Notes: generated from the sequence alone by a model not told the origin. A DNA stretch of 64,000 nucleotides from Actinomadura sp. NBRC 104425 (GCF_030269545.1 NZ_BSTN01000004.1:248001-312000), one strand, 5' to 3'. Shown: positions 17,449 through 26,697, counted from the first letter of the stretch. A program made the numbers and translations.

Positions 17449-18614
17449 TGCTGTTTCCCGTGCCGGACCGCGTCCGGGACATCCGCGACGCCGTCCACGC
17501 CTTCATGACGCAGCGGGTCGAGCCCGCCGAGCCGGTGCTGAACGCGGGCGGCCAACAGTCCCGCGACCTGCTGGCCGACCTGCAGCGGCAGGCGAAGAAG
17601 GAAGGACTGTGGGCGCTCGGGCACCCCGAGGAGCTGGGCGGCGGCGGCATGCCGTTCCTCGACTACGTCTTCGTCAACGAGGTGCAGGGCCGCAGCGAGT
17701 GGGGCCAGCTCGCGCTCGGCACGTTCACGCTCCAGGACTCGCTGATGCTGCACAAGTACGCCAGCCCGCGCTGGCGTGAGCGCTACCTCGCCCCGCTGGT
17801 GGCGGGGGAGGTGTCGCCGAGCTTCGCGATGACCGAGCCGTCCGTCGCCGGGTCCGACCCGACCGGCATCCAGACCACCGCCGAACTCGACGGCGACGAA
17901 TGGGTCATCCGCGGCCGCAAGTGGTTCACGACGGGCGCCGCCGACGCCGCGTACACCACCGTCATGTGCCGCACCGAGAAGGACCCGCCGAGCCCGCACC
18001 GCGCCTTCAGCATGATCATCGTGCCGACGGACACGCCGGGGTACCGGATCGTCCGCGAGACGCCGGTGCTCGGCCTGCACGGCGGCCACTACGAGGTGGC
18101 GTACGAGGACGTCCGCGTCCCGGCCGACAACCTCCTCGGTCCGCGCGGCCACGGCTTCGTCATCGCCCAGGATCGGCTCGGCCCCGGCCGCATCTTCCAC
18201 TGCATGCGCTGGCTCGGCCAGGCGCAGCGCGCGTTCGAGCTGATGTGCGACCGCCTCGGCGTCCGCACCGCGTTCGGGGAGCCGCTGTCGGACAAGCAGC
18301 TGATGCAAAAGCACGTCTTCGACTCCTACGCCGAGATCCAGGCGGCCCGGCTGCTCACCCTCCAGGCCGCCGAGCGGATCGACGCCGGGGACCAGGCGCG
18401 CATCGAGATCGGCACCATCAAGGTCGTCGGCGCCCGGATGCTGCACAACGTCATCGACCGCGCCATCCAGGTGTACGGCGCGGCCGGCTTGACGGACGAC
18501 CTCCCCCTGTCGCGGATGTACCGGCACGCCCGCGAGGGCCGCATCTACGACGGCCCGGACGAGGTCCACATCCAGAGCACCGCCCGCCGCATCCTCAAGG
18601 CGGCGACCCGCTGA
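17445..18614 (+). CDS. Acyl-CoA dehydrogenase, ACAD10/11 or LvaC-like
   Basis: A 389-aa FAD flavoprotein. The N-terminal helical domain leads to FAMTEPSVAGSDPTGIQTTA (FAD/substrate loop), WVIRGRKWFTTGA, and a C-terminal helical domain ending RIYDGPDEVHIQSTARRIL. The YDGPDEVH ending is the pattern I associate with ACAD11/FadE-type enzymes, some of which act on phosphorylated 4-hydroxyacyl-CoAs rather than doing simple desaturation. That fits the kinase/DUF6285 gene on the other side of the TetR regulator. It is the last gene of the operon and is followed by a very strong hairpin. Confidence 0.92.
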   Translation: MMLFPVPDRVRDIRDAVHAFMTQRVEPAEPVLNAGGQQSRDLLADLQRQAKKEGLWALGHPEELGGGGMPFLDYVFVNEVQGRSEWGQLALGTFTLQDSLMLHKYASPRWRERYLAPLVAGEVSPSFAMTEPSVAGSDPTGIQTTAELDGDEWVIRGRKWFTTGAADAAYTTVMCRTEKDPPSPHRAFSMIIVPTDTPGYRIVRETPVLGLHGGHYEVAYEDVRVPADNLLGPRGHGFVIAQDRLGPGRIFHCMRWLGQAQRAFELMCDRLGVRTAFGEPLSDKQLMQKHVFDSYAEIQAARLLTLQAAERIDAGDQARIEIGTIKVVGARMLHNVIDRAIQVYGAAGLTDDLPLSRMYRHAREGRIYDGPDEVHIQSTARRILKAATR

Positions 18615-18617
18615 CCG

Positions 18618-18664
18618 GCGGCGTGCCGCCCTCCTCGCCGCGCCGGCGGAGGGCGGCACGCCGC
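18618..18664 (+). terminator. Strong hairpin terminator after the ACAD operon
   Basis: A perfect 17-bp stem, GCGGCGTGCCGCCCTCC (18618-18634) with GGAGGGCGGCACGCCGC (18648-18664), and a 13-base loop starting 3 bases after the stop codon. No T-tract follows. Confidence 0.75.
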
Positions 18665-19056
18665 GACCGAGACGTCGCAGGTGCACAGGCACGCCCGGTC
18701 CTCGCCGACGAAGAGCGCCCGGCGTTCGACGCGGTCGTGAATTCGGCCCGCTCGACGGCGGGACCGCGTCGTGGGCATGCGGACGACGGCACGCGTGTGA
18801 CCGGATGCGGTCGCCTCGGTGCGGGAGGGCGCCTCATTCGACCTGGAACGGCTGACCTGCATCCGCTCACACGTGTTCACTATGTGGCTCAGCGAGGGCA
18901 TTGGGAACGTGTCGCGTCCGCGCACGACTCCGCGCTGTGGTCGGCCAGTTCCCGGGGGCGTCACACAATGCGATGGGATGGTTGCTCGACCACGTCGTTT
19001 CGGTGGGAAAGTCGCTATGATCGCCTGGATATCGACCTATCCCGGGAGCGGTCACA
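18665..19056. other. Intergenic stretch with no gene recognised
   Basis: About 390 bases without a convincing coding frame. Near its right end TATGAT (19016-19021) is a fair -10 for the DUF4189 gene; no good -35 stands at the right distance. Confidence 0.4.
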
Positions 19057-19713
19057 GTGCAACCCCCACAACCACCGCATGGTGGCTATCCACCGGGCTA
19101 CGGGCCCCCTGCCGGCCCGCCGACGCCGCCCGGATCACCGGGATGGGGGCCGCCCGGCCCGCAGCCTCCCAACAACAACCCGGCCATCGTCGTCATCGTG
19201 GTCTTCGTGGCCTTCGTGTTCCTGATCGGGGGCGGGGCCGTGCTGTGGTTGCTGGTCGATTCCGACGATTCGTCAGGCAGGCCGACGGCCGCGAAGTCCA
19301 CCCTGCTCGACCTGCCGACTCCGCCGACCTACACTCCGCCCACGTACAGCACGCCCACCTACGATCCGCCGACCTACACCCCCAACCCAGCGCCGTCCAC
19401 CCCGGACAGCACATACTCACCGCCGAGGCTGTACTACGGGGCCATCGCCGTGGCGCCCAACGGCGCCATCGGCAAGTCCTGGGACTACAGTTCCGCGGCT
19501 GCCGCGAGACAGCGGGCGCTGAACGAGTGCCCCGCCTCCGGCTGCAAGGTCCTCACGACGTTCGTCAACGGCTGCGGCGCGGTCGCCTACAACCCCAACA
19601 CCAACAAGTACTGGGGCGGCAGCGGCAAGACGCGGTCCGCAGCCCAGAAGGACGCGATAGCCAATGCGGGCGGCGGCCGCTGGATCACCTGGGTGTGCAC
19701 CACACGGTATTGA
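19057..19713 (+). CDS. DUF4189-type secreted/membrane-anchored protein
   Basis: A 218-aa protein with a Pro/Gly/Tyr-rich cytoplasmic N-terminus (about 40 residues), one transmembrane segment (AIVVIVVFVAFVFLIGGGAV), a Pro/Thr/Tyr linker with tandem PPTY-type units (TPPTY, STPTY, DPPTY) and a C-terminal DUF4189-like domain. The domain reads YYGAIAVAPNGAIGKSWDYS through WITWVCTTRY and has four cysteines likely to form disulfides outside the cell. The start is GTG 19057 with GGGAG upstream. Function is unknown; the PPTY repeats resemble cell-wall spacer sequences. It stands alone between a terminator and a hairpin. Confidence 0.82.
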   Translation: MQPPQPPHGGYPPGYGPPAGPPTPPGSPGWGPPGPQPPNNNPAIVVIVVFVAFVFLIGGGAVLWLLVDSDDSSGRPTAAKSTLLDLPTPPTYTPPTYSTPTYDPPTYTPNPAPSTPDSTYSPPRLYYGAIAVAPNGAIGKSWDYSSAAAARQRALNECPASGCKVLTTFVNGCGAVAYNPNTNKYWGGSGKTRSAAQKDAIANAGGGRWITWVCTTRY

Positions 19714-19725
19714 GCGGCCCGCGCC

Positions 19726-19750
19726 GGCGTCCGCCGGCCTGACGGACGCC
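19726..19750 (+). terminator. Hairpin after the DUF4189 gene
   Basis: GGCGTCCG (19726-19733) pairs with CGGACGCC (19743-19750) across a 9-base loop, 12 bases after the stop. Confidence 0.5.
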
Positions 19751-19818
19751 GCCCCTGCTCCGCAGGTCGTCCGCCACCGATCGCCTGGAGCCGCCCTGCT
19801 TCACCGGTGGAACGGGCT

Positions 19819-19838
19819 CGTCTCACCCGTCTGAGACG
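19819..19838. promoter_or_regulatory. Candidate palindromic operator upstream of the aldo/keto reductase
   Basis: CGTCTCA-CCCGTC-TGAGACG, 7-bp arms around 6 bases, 170 bases before the reductase start. No regulator gene is adjacent, so the role is open. Confidence 0.3.
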
Positions 19839-20010
19839 GTGGCGGACGCCACGTGCGGTCATCGGCCGAACCGGCCCCGTCCAGCGGCTCGGCCACAGCG
19901 ACGACTTGGGGCGCTCCCGGCCGTGACGTTGATGGTCTTTGCATACAGTTGGCCGCCCCCGCATGGTGACCGGCGGGTGTGAGCGCCGCGTAGGAGAGGA
20001 CTGCCAGCCA

Positions 20011-20946
20011 GTGAAGAGGTTCACCCTGCCGGGGACGGACATCTCCGCCCCGAATGTCGTGCTCGGTCTCATGCGCATCGCGGACAAGAGCGACGAGGAG
20101 ATCCGTGCGCTCGTGCGCACCGCCCGGGAAGCCGGCATCGACTTCGTCGACCACGCCGACATCTACGGCCGGACGACCCACGAGTGCGAGCGGCGCTTCG
20201 CCGAGGCGATGCGGTTCACCCCTTCCGAACGCGACGCCGTCACCATCCAGACGAAGGTCGGCATCGTCCGGGAGGGCCCCTACTACGACCACTCCTACGA
20301 GCACATCGTCGCGGCGGTCGAGGAGTCGCTGCGCGCCCTGGACACCGACCGCATCGACATCCTGCTGCTGCACCGGCCCGACGCGCTCGTCGAACCCGAG
20401 GAGGTCGCCCGGGCCTTCGACGAGCTGGAGGCGGCCGGGAAGGTGCGGGCGTTCGGGGTGTCCAACCACACCCCGGGCCAGATCGAGCTGCTCCGCCGCC
20501 ATGTGCGCCGGCCCCTCGTCGTCAACCAGCTCCAGTTGTCGATCACGCACGCCCCGATCATCGCCCAGGGCCTGACGGCCAACATGATGGGCGAACCCGA
20601 GTCGGCGACCCTGGACGGCGGCGGGATCATCGACTACTGCCGGCTGCACGGCATCACCGTCCAGGCCTGGTCGCCGTTCCAGTCCGGGGTCGTCGACGGC
20701 GTCTTCCTCGGCGCGCCCGAGCACGCCGAGCTCAACGCGGTCATCGACCGGCTCGCCGCCGAGTACGGGGTGCCGCCCATCGCGATCGCCACCGCGTGGA
20801 TCACCCGACATCCCGCCCGCATGCAGGTCGTCCTCGGCACCACCACCCCCGACCGCGTGGCCGGGGCGGCCCAGGGGTCCGACATCCCCCTCACCCGCCC
20901 CGAGTGGTACGAGCTCTTCCGGGCCGCCGGTCACCGCATTCCGTGA
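20011..20946 (+). CDS. Aldo/keto reductase (YdhF/oxidoreductase type)
   Basis: A 311-aa NADPH-dependent carbonyl reductase with a TIM-barrel fold. The catalytic tetrad is visible: D and Y in FVDHADIYG, K in IQTKVGI and H in ILLLHRPDAL. The pattern GVSNHTPGQIELL and the C-terminal cofactor segment VVLGTTTPDRV match the YdhF-like subgroup. The start is GTG 20011, preceded by GGAGAGGA. It is transcribed alone; the physiological substrate is unknown. Confidence 0.9.
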   Translation: MKRFTLPGTDISAPNVVLGLMRIADKSDEEIRALVRTAREAGIDFVDHADIYGRTTHECERRFAEAMRFTPSERDAVTIQTKVGIVREGPYYDHSYEHIVAAVEESLRALDTDRIDILLLHRPDALVEPEEVARAFDELEAAGKVRAFGVSNHTPGQIELLRRHVRRPLVVNQLQLSITHAPIIAQGLTANMMGEPESATLDGGGIIDYCRLHGITVQAWSPFQSGVVDGVFLGAPEHAELNAVIDRLAAEYGVPPIAIATAWITRHPARMQVVLGTTTPDRVAGAAQGSDIPLTRPEWYELFRAAGHRIP

Positions 20947-21174
20947 CTCGTCCATCGGTCGGACGCCGATCTCCCATTCCCCTGGGCGTGGCGGGACGGC
21001 ACAGACAACGACCCTGGCGCACCGCGGGCTCGGCGGTGCCGGCCGGGCGTCTTCGACCTGTACCCCGCGGCATTCACGCCGACCACGACGGCGAGGCGCG
21101 GCCGATGCTCGCGCCGCGGCGTCCGGTGCTCCGCTCCCGCCGGCCGGGCGGCGACCCCCGACCGGCGGAGCAGG
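20947..21174. other. Gap between convergent genes, nothing recognised
   Basis: About 230 bases between the aldo/keto reductase and the Gfo/Idh gene, both ending here. I see no gene or clear terminator. Confidence 0.3.
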
Positions 21175-22248
21175 TCATTCCCCGGGGTAGACGACACCCA
21201 GTTGGCTGCGGATCTCGTCAAGGACGCGCATGATCCGCAACGTCTCGTCGAGCGGCAGCAGATCCGACTCCAGGCGCCCGGCCGCGACGCACCGCGCCGC
21301 CTCGGCGGCCTCGTAGCACAGCCCGCCGTCACGCTGATCCGGGACGTAGGCGTCCAGCAACTCGCCCTCGCGGCCGACCAGCCGGACCGTCGTCGGCGCG
21401 TAGAACTCGCCCTCGATCTCCAGGCGCGCCAGCGTTCCCGACACCGACGCCGTCGTCGGAGTGCGGGTGAACAGCGTGGTGTTGAGCACGCCGTGCGCCC
21501 CGGCCTCATTGGTCACCACGATCGACGCCTGCCCGTCGACCCCGGTGAACGCCTTGGTCCCGACGGCGGTGATCGACGTGAAGGGGCCCAGCACCATCGA
21601 CGCGAACGACACCGGGTAGACGCCCAGGTCCAGCAGGGCCCCGCCCGCCAGTTCCGGCGCGTACAGGCGGGACGTCGCGTCCGGCACCATGAACTGGCCG
21701 TGGTCGGCGACGACCGTCTGCACCTCCCCGAGCATCCCGGACGCGAGCACCTGCCGGACCACGTCGATGTGGGGCAGGAACCGCGTCCACATCGCCTCCA
21801 TGAGGAACACGCCCCGCCGGCGGGCGGCCTCGATGAGCTGCTCCGCCTCGCGGGCGTTGCGGGTGAACGCCTTCTCCACCAGCACATGCCGTCCGGCCTG
21901 GATCGCCTGCATGGCATGGGCGAAGTGCTCCGAATGCGGCGACGCCACGTACACGATGTCCACACGATCGTCATCGAGGAGCTCGGCGTAGCCCCCGTAC
22001 GACGCCGCTATCCCGAACCGGTCGGCGAACGCCCGGGCCCGGCCCGCGTCACGCGAACCCACCGCCACCACGCGCTGCTCGGTGTACGTGTGCAGAGCGC
22101 GCGTGAAGGCCGCCGCGATCCCTCCGGGGGCGATCACCCCCCATTCGAGGGCCGGCGCCTCACGCGGAGACGGCGTACGCGGCGCGGGCAGCACACCCGC
22201 GGGTGACGCTTCACGCTCGTGCCCGTCAGCCGGAAGGGTCTGCGACAT
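21175..22248 (-). CDS. Gfo/Idh/MocA-family NAD(P)-dependent oxidoreductase
   Basis: A 357-aa dehydrogenase of sugar or cyclitol derivatives. After about 35 poorly conserved residues the Rossmann motif WGVIAPGGIAAAF begins, then YVASPHSEHFAHAM, the catalytic VLVEKAFTRNAREAE (EK pair) and EAMWTRFLPHIDVVR. The C-terminal sheet domain carries LLDLGVYPVSFASMVLG. The ATG at 22248 has GGGAG six bases upstream; a start nearer the Rossmann fold cannot be excluded. It stands alone and faces the aldo/keto reductase. The substrate is unknown. Confidence 0.9.
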   Translation of the reverse strand: MSQTLPADGHEREASPAGVLPAPRTPSPREAPALEWGVIAPGGIAAAFTRALHTYTEQRVVAVGSRDAGRARAFADRFGIAASYGGYAELLDDDRVDIVYVASPHSEHFAHAMQAIQAGRHVLVEKAFTRNAREAEQLIEAARRRGVFLMEAMWTRFLPHIDVVRQVLASGMLGEVQTVVADHGQFMVPDATSRLYAPELAGGALLDLGVYPVSFASMVLGPFTSITAVGTKAFTGVDGQASIVVTNEAGAHGVLNTTLFTRTPTTASVSGTLARLEIEGEFYAPTTVRLVGREGELLDAYVPDQRDGGLCYEAAEAARCVAAGRLESDLLPLDETLRIMRVLDEIRSQLGVVYPGE

Positions 22249-22500
22249 GTGACTCCCATCAGCGAATCGCGTGTCGTTGCGGGACAGGCGCCGCCCGGAA
22301 CTCGTCTCATCGGAGCGGCGGCGGGGCGCTGGCATCCAATCAGGGGACGGGCAGGCGACACAACCGGCATTCCGTACTGGCGACGCCGACGGCGTGCCAC
22401 CGGCCGGCGCGGACAGATCCGGACGGCAGGGCGGCCGCCCGTACGCCGGGCGACGTCGCGGCCGACGCCGCGTCCACCGGCCTGCCCGCCCTGGCCCCGT

Positions 22501-22743
22501 TCGGCTCACAGCCCGCTGAGCCTGCGCCGGACCCGCGCGGCCACCGCCGCCGACATCGAGCGGATCACCCGGGCACACGCCGACGCCGCGCTGCCGGCCG
22601 CCGAGGCGGGCTTCGACGCGGTGGAGATCCACATGGGGCACACCGCATTGGTGGTGTACCTGGCCGGAGAGGAGTCCGGCTTCCGCACCGGCGCCGAAGT
22701 CCTCGTCGACGGAAGCGTCACCGCGGGCATCGGTAACACCTGA
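22501..22743 (+). pseudogene. Chimeric remnant: OYE-type flavin oxidoreductase fragment joined to SDR C-terminus
   Basis: The frame reads [20 protein letters not shown] then [13 protein letters not shown], which is the substrate-binding core of Old Yellow Enzyme-type NADH:flavin oxidoreductases. It then passes directly into [20 protein letters not shown] and VDGSVTAG, the typical C-terminus of a FabG-like SDR. The two families are unrelated, so the segment looks like a deletion that fused the insides of two genes. No start with a ribosome site is visible. It ends 79 bases before the thymidylate synthase gene. Confidence 0.6.
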
Positions 22744-22822
22744 CGTCCCACCCGCAACGCGCCCCCGGCCCGGCGTGGACGCCGTCCGGCTCTGTCCGGC
22801 GGGGGTGGCTAGGCTTGCGGCC

Positions 22823-23620
22823 ATGCCGGACACACAGTACGAAGACCTGCTCCGCCATGTGCTCGACACCGGCGTCCGCAAGAAGGACCGGACCGGCACG
22901 GGCACGCGGTCGATCTTCGGCCACCAGCTGCGCTACCGGCTGTCCGACGGCTTTCCGCTGATCACCACGAAGAAGGTGCACTTCCGCTCGATCGCCTACG
23001 AGCTGCTGTGGTTCCTGCGCGGCGACTCCAACGTCGCATGGCTGCGGGAGAACGGCGTCACGATCTGGGACGAGTGGGCCGCGCCGGACGGCGACCTCGG
23101 CCCGATCTACGGCGTGCAGTGGCGGTCGTGGCCGACCCCGGACGGCGGACACGTCGACCAGATCAGCGAGGTGCTGCGCACGCTCCGCGAGGACCCCGAC
23201 TCCCGGCGCATCATCGTGTCCGCATGGAACGTCGCCGACATCCCGCGCATGGCGCTGCCGCCGTGCCACGCGTTCTTCCAGTTCTACGTCGCCGACGGCG
23301 AACTGTCCTGCCAGCTCTACCAGCGCAGCGCGGACCTGTTCCTCGGCGTGCCGTTCAACATCGCCAGTTACGCGCTGCTGACGCACATGATCGCCCAGCA
23401 GGTCGGCCTCGGCGTCGGCGACTTCATCTGGACCGGCGGCGACTGCCACATCTACGACAACCACGAGCAGCAGGTCCGTACGCAGCTCGCACGGGACGCG
23501 CGGCCCTTCCCCACGCTGCGCCTGAAGCCGGCGGCCAGCCTGTTCGACTACACCTACGAGCATTTCGAGCTCGACGGCTACGACCCGCATCCCGCCATCA
23601 AGGCACCGGTGGCGGTGTGA
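22823..23620 (+). CDS. thyA: Thymidylate synthase ThyA
   Basis: A 265-aa enzyme making dTMP from dUMP with methylene-tetrahydrofolate. Hallmarks are [16 protein letters not shown], the catalytic cysteine C148 in [13 protein letters not shown], the dUMP-binding [20 protein letters not shown], and [13 protein letters not shown]. Length equals the short ThyA form. TAGGCT (22810-22815) lies only 7 bases before the ATG, so the transcript may be nearly leaderless. The GTGA overlap with the DHFR gene couples the two steps of the thymidylate/folate cycle. Confidence 0.97.
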   Translation: MPDTQYEDLLRHVLDTGVRKKDRTGTGTRSIFGHQLRYRLSDGFPLITTKKVHFRSIAYELLWFLRGDSNVAWLRENGVTIWDEWAAPDGDLGPIYGVQWRSWPTPDGGHVDQISEVLRTLREDPDSRRIIVSAWNVADIPRMALPPCHAFFQFYVADGELSCQLYQRSADLFLGVPFNIASYALLTHMIAQQVGLGVGDFIWTGGDCHIYDNHEQQVRTQLARDARPFPTLRLKPAASLFDYTYEHFELDGYDPHPAIKAPVAV

Positions 23621-24075
23621 TCGGGCTCGTCTGGGCGCAGTCGGCCAACGGCGTCATCGGCCGCGACGGCGCACTGCCGTGGCACCTGCCGGAGGACCTG
23701 AAGCATTTCCGCGCTCTGACCGCGGGCGCGACGGTGCTCATGGGCCGCCGCACATGGCAGTCGCTGCCGCCGCGGTACCGGCCGCTGCCGGGCAGGCGCA
23801 ACATCGTCCTCTCCCGAACGCCGCAGGAGGGGGTGGAGACGTTCCCCTGTCTGCAGCAGGCGCTCGACGCGGTGTCCGGGGACGTGTGGGTGATCGGCGG
23901 CGCGGCCGTGTACAAGGCGGCGCTGCCGCTGGCCGACCGGATCGTGGTGACCGAGATCCGGGAGCTGTTCGAAGGCGACACGTACGCGCCGACCGTGGGC
24001 CGCCCGCCGGACTCGGTGGGCCCATGGCAGGAGTCCTCGACCGGCCTGCACTACCGCTTCCTGACCTGGGGCTGA
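23617..24075 (+). CDS. folA: Dihydrofolate reductase
   Basis: A 152-aa NADPH-dependent enzyme regenerating tetrahydrofolate after thymidylate synthesis. It shows [26 protein letters not shown] with the catalytic acid D27, [23 protein letters not shown] and [14 protein letters not shown]. The start GTG 23617 overlaps the thyA stop. A palindromic hairpin follows the stop. Confidence 0.97.
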   Translation: MIGLVWAQSANGVIGRDGALPWHLPEDLKHFRALTAGATVLMGRRTWQSLPPRYRPLPGRRNIVLSRTPQEGVETFPCLQQALDAVSGDVWVIGGAAVYKAALPLADRIVVTEIRELFEGDTYAPTVGRPPDSVGPWQESSTGLHYRFLTWG

Positions 24076-24091
24076 CCCCGGAACCGAGTGA

Positions 24092-24109
24092 CCGCCCGGC
24101 GCCGGGCGG
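24092..24109 (+). terminator. Hairpin after thyA-folA
   Basis: CCGCCCGGC / GCCGGGCGG at 24092-24109, an 18-base perfect palindrome 16 bases after the DHFR stop. Confidence 0.45.
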
Positions 24110-24178
24110 CCGCCGCACCGCATCGCCTCCCGCTCCGAACCGCCCCGACCGCGCACGCGCTGCGGGCGGCGGCCGATG

Positions 24179-24430
24179 TCAGACGGCGGGGCCGAGCGTC
24201 CTGGTACGCCTGGCCACCGCCGTGGTGATCTGCTCGGGGGGCAGGCCCGGGGGTTCGCGCTGATGGCCGTGCACCTCCGGGGCCAGGGGCGCGAGCAGGA
24301 GCTCGACGAGAGCGTCCGGGGCGGGCGTGCCGGCGGCGGTGAGCAGCGCGCGGAGATGGGCGCGCCAGAACCCGTAGGCGCCGGTCTCGAAGTGGGAGCG
24401 GCCCACTTCCGAGCCGATCACCAGGTGCCG
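24179..24430 (-). pseudogene. C-terminal fragment of a TetR-family regulator
   Basis: About 83 codons on the minus strand read like the ligand-domain end of a TetR protein (HLVIGSEVGRSHFETGAYGF, then ALVELLLAPLAPEVHGHQRE and GLPPEQITTAVARRTRTL). Upstream the frame becomes low-complexity sequence with no helix-turn-helix, so the N-terminal half is missing. It lies between folA and an MFS gene and is probably a deletion remnant. Confidence 0.6.
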
Positions 24431-24673
24431 GGAAGCGCCCGAACCAGGATCACGACCTGACGGTCGGATGCAGGGAACGCCCCCGGGCGATGGCACCGGC
24501 CTCGCAGGCCGTGGCGCCGCCGGGGACCGCTCATCCGAGGTGGTGCGAATGGAAGGCTCCGGTCTTGTGCACGCAAAGGCAGTGCAAAGAGAGTGCGGGG
24601 GGAAGTGGTATGGGCGGTAGCTTGTGCGGCGGACTTCGCACGAAACCGCCATTTCTATTCTAGGGCCCGCTTT

Positions 24674-25912
24674 ATGTCCGAAAACTCCACGCTGTGCAGC
24701 CTTCTCAGAAATCCTGCGATTGCGCGGCTGTTCGCGGCGCGGGTGACGGGGAATGCCGGTGACGGTTTCGGCATGCTGGCGTTGTCCTTCGGGGCTCTTC
24801 ACATGGGGTATGGAGCTGCCGGGCTGTCGGTGGTCGTGGCGGCGAAGGCGGCTCCGGCGCTGCTGGTCCTGGCCGGCGGCATCGTGGGGGATCGGTTTCG
24901 CCGGCACCGGGTCATGGCCGGTGCGGAGGTGCTCGCGGCGGGGGCGTGGTGCGGCCTTGCGGTGTGCTTCTTCGCCGGGGGCGCGCCGCTGGTGCTGGTG
25001 TGCGGTCTGGCGGTGCTGGCGGGACTCGCCCGCGCGCTGCTGGTCCCCGCCGAGCGCGGTATTGCCGCTGATCTGGTGGAGGGCCGGGCGCGGCAGGCGG
25101 CGAACGCGTTGCTCGGGCAGTCGGTGGCGGTGGGGTTGTTGGTCGGGCTTGCGGCGTCGGGGGTGCTCGTGGCGGCGGTCGGCGCGTGGGCGGCGGCCGC
25201 GATGAAGGCGGGGACGTCCGTGGTGGGCGCGGCGCTGCTGGTGCGGCTGCGCACCCCCGCAAGGCGTCGGGAAGGCTCGGGCATGCTCGCCGAACTGCGC
25301 GGCGGATGGCGGGAGTTCACCTCGGTGCAGTGGACGTGGGCTCTCACCGGGCAGTTCACCGCCGTGGCGGTCGCGGTCGGCGCGTTCTCCTCCGTCGTCG
25401 GGCCCTTGTACATGGCGCAGGGGCATGGCGGGCCTGGCGGTTGGGGCATGGTGGCGGCGATGGAGGCGGGTGGGGCATGGGCGGGTGCTCTGGTGGCGGC
25501 GCGGTGGCGTCCGGCACGGCCGGTCCTGGCGGCGGCGTTGCTGCCGGTGACGGCCGCGGGGCCGATGCTGCTCGCCGGTGCGGGGGCGGACTGGTGGCTG
25601 CTGGCTGCGGCCATGGTGGCGCCGGGCGCGAGCCAGACGATCTACGGGGTGCTGTGGTCGACCACGGTGCAGGCCACGTTCCCGCCGGACGTCCTGGCCC
25701 GGGTCAACAGCTGGAACCTGCTGGGAGGGTTCGCGCTGACTCCCGTGGCGGTGCTGGTGGCAGGTCCGCTCACCAGCGCGTTCGGAGTCTCCGTCGTGGC
25801 GGCGGGGCTGGCGGTGCTGATCGTCGCGGCGACCTCGACGGTGCTCCTGGCCGCGCAGGTTCGCCGGTTCGGCGCCCAGAACGAGTACGGTGAACTGGCC
25901 CAGACCGGATGA
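24674..25912 (+). CDS. Major facilitator superfamily transporter
   Basis: A 412-aa membrane protein with about 12 hydrophobic segments and an MFS loop 2-3 motif (GIVGDRFRRHRVM). The pattern LFAARVTGNAGDGFGMLALS near the N-terminus and the halves related by a central loop fit drug or metabolite exporters of the MFS_3 (enterobactin-exporter-like) type. TATTCT (24656-24661) is a good -10 shortly before the ATG. It stands next to a truncated TetR gene, which may once have been its regulator. The substrate is unknown. Confidence 0.88.
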   Translation: MSENSTLCSLLRNPAIARLFAARVTGNAGDGFGMLALSFGALHMGYGAAGLSVVVAAKAAPALLVLAGGIVGDRFRRHRVMAGAEVLAAGAWCGLAVCFFAGGAPLVLVCGLAVLAGLARALLVPAERGIAADLVEGRARQAANALLGQSVAVGLLVGLAASGVLVAAVGAWAAAAMKAGTSVVGAALLVRLRTPARRREGSGMLAELRGGWREFTSVQWTWALTGQFTAVAVAVGAFSSVVGPLYMAQGHGGPGGWGMVAAMEAGGAWAGALVAARWRPARPVLAAALLPVTAAGPMLLAGAGADWWLLAAAMVAPGASQTIYGVLWSTTVQATFPPDVLARVNSWNLLGGFALTPVAVLVAGPLTSAFGVSVVAAGLAVLIVAATSTVLLAAQVRRFGAQNEYGELAQTG

Positions 25913-26196
25913 CGGCGTGACAAACGTCGCGACTCAGCCCGGCCTTGCTCGCCCGCTGCCCGACTGTGTTCCGGTGCCGATGATGAGGCGGTCCTGCCAT
26001 CCGTGAGTTCCATGGCGCCGTCCTCGCGCACGGCGCGTACCGGAAGCCGCAGCAGGCGGGGAGGGCGGTGCATGGTCCCCGGTCGTCAAGCCGGTTGCGG
26101 TTCGGGCACGGTGGGAGGGCCTCGACGGGGCCGGATGACCGCGCGGTGCGGCTCGGTGGGCGCAGTTTGGTCGGCGAGGGGTGGTTGGATGCAGCC

Positions 26197-26697
26197 ATGA
26201 TCATTCGTGGTGTACGTCCCGGAGAGATGGACGCGGTCGGTGAGCTGCGCGTTGCGGCATACCAGGCTCAGAACCATCTGGCGGTGAAGCCGGACTATGC
26301 GGACACTCTGCGTGTCCTCGGTGCCGATGGCGGCGGCAAGGTCCTGGTCGCCGTTGAGGACGGCCGGACGGCTCCGATGCTGGGAACGGTCATGGTGGAG
26401 CGTTGGCATGCCGCCAGCGAGGTCGCCCGTGGTGAGGACGAGGGCGAGATCCGAGCGCTCGCCGTGGCCCCGCAGGCGCAGGGGCGCGGAGTCGGCCGCG
26501 CTCTGGTGCGAGCGGCCATCGACCAGGCCGTCGCCTGGGGGATGCGGCAGCTGGTGCTGTCGACTCAACCGGCGATGACGGCCGCCCAGCGGCTCTATCT
26601 CGCCGAAGGCTTCGTCCGGCTCCCTGAACGCGACTGGGCGCCTGCCCCCGGCGTCACGCTTCTGGCGTTCGGGCGCCCGCTCGCCGGTCAGAAGTGA
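26197..26697 (+). CDS. GNAT-family N-acetyltransferase
   Basis: A 166-aa acetyl-CoA-dependent acyltransferase. It starts IIRGVRPGEMDAVGELRVAA and has motif A IRALAVAPQAQGRGVGRALV (acetyl-CoA pyrophosphate loop QGRGVG), then the RLYLAEGFVRLPERDW motif B. The ATG at 26197 has no strong ribosome site; TTGGAT just upstream could be a -10 for a near-leaderless message. It is a single gene and the acceptor substrate is unknown. Confidence 0.9.
   Translation: MIIRGVRPGEMDAVGELRVAAYQAQNHLAVKPDYADTLRVLGADGGGKVLVAVEDGRTAPMLGTVMVERWHAASEVARGEDEGEIRALAVAPQAQGRGVGRALVRAAIDQAVAWGMRQLVLSTQPAMTAAQRLYLAEGFVRLPERDWAPAPGVTLLAFGRPLAGQK

Noticed and set aside
18819-19742. A long plus-strand frame over the DUF4189 gene
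   Set aside because: It is in a different frame from the gene with the transmembrane segment and the DUF4189 motif, and shows no domain.
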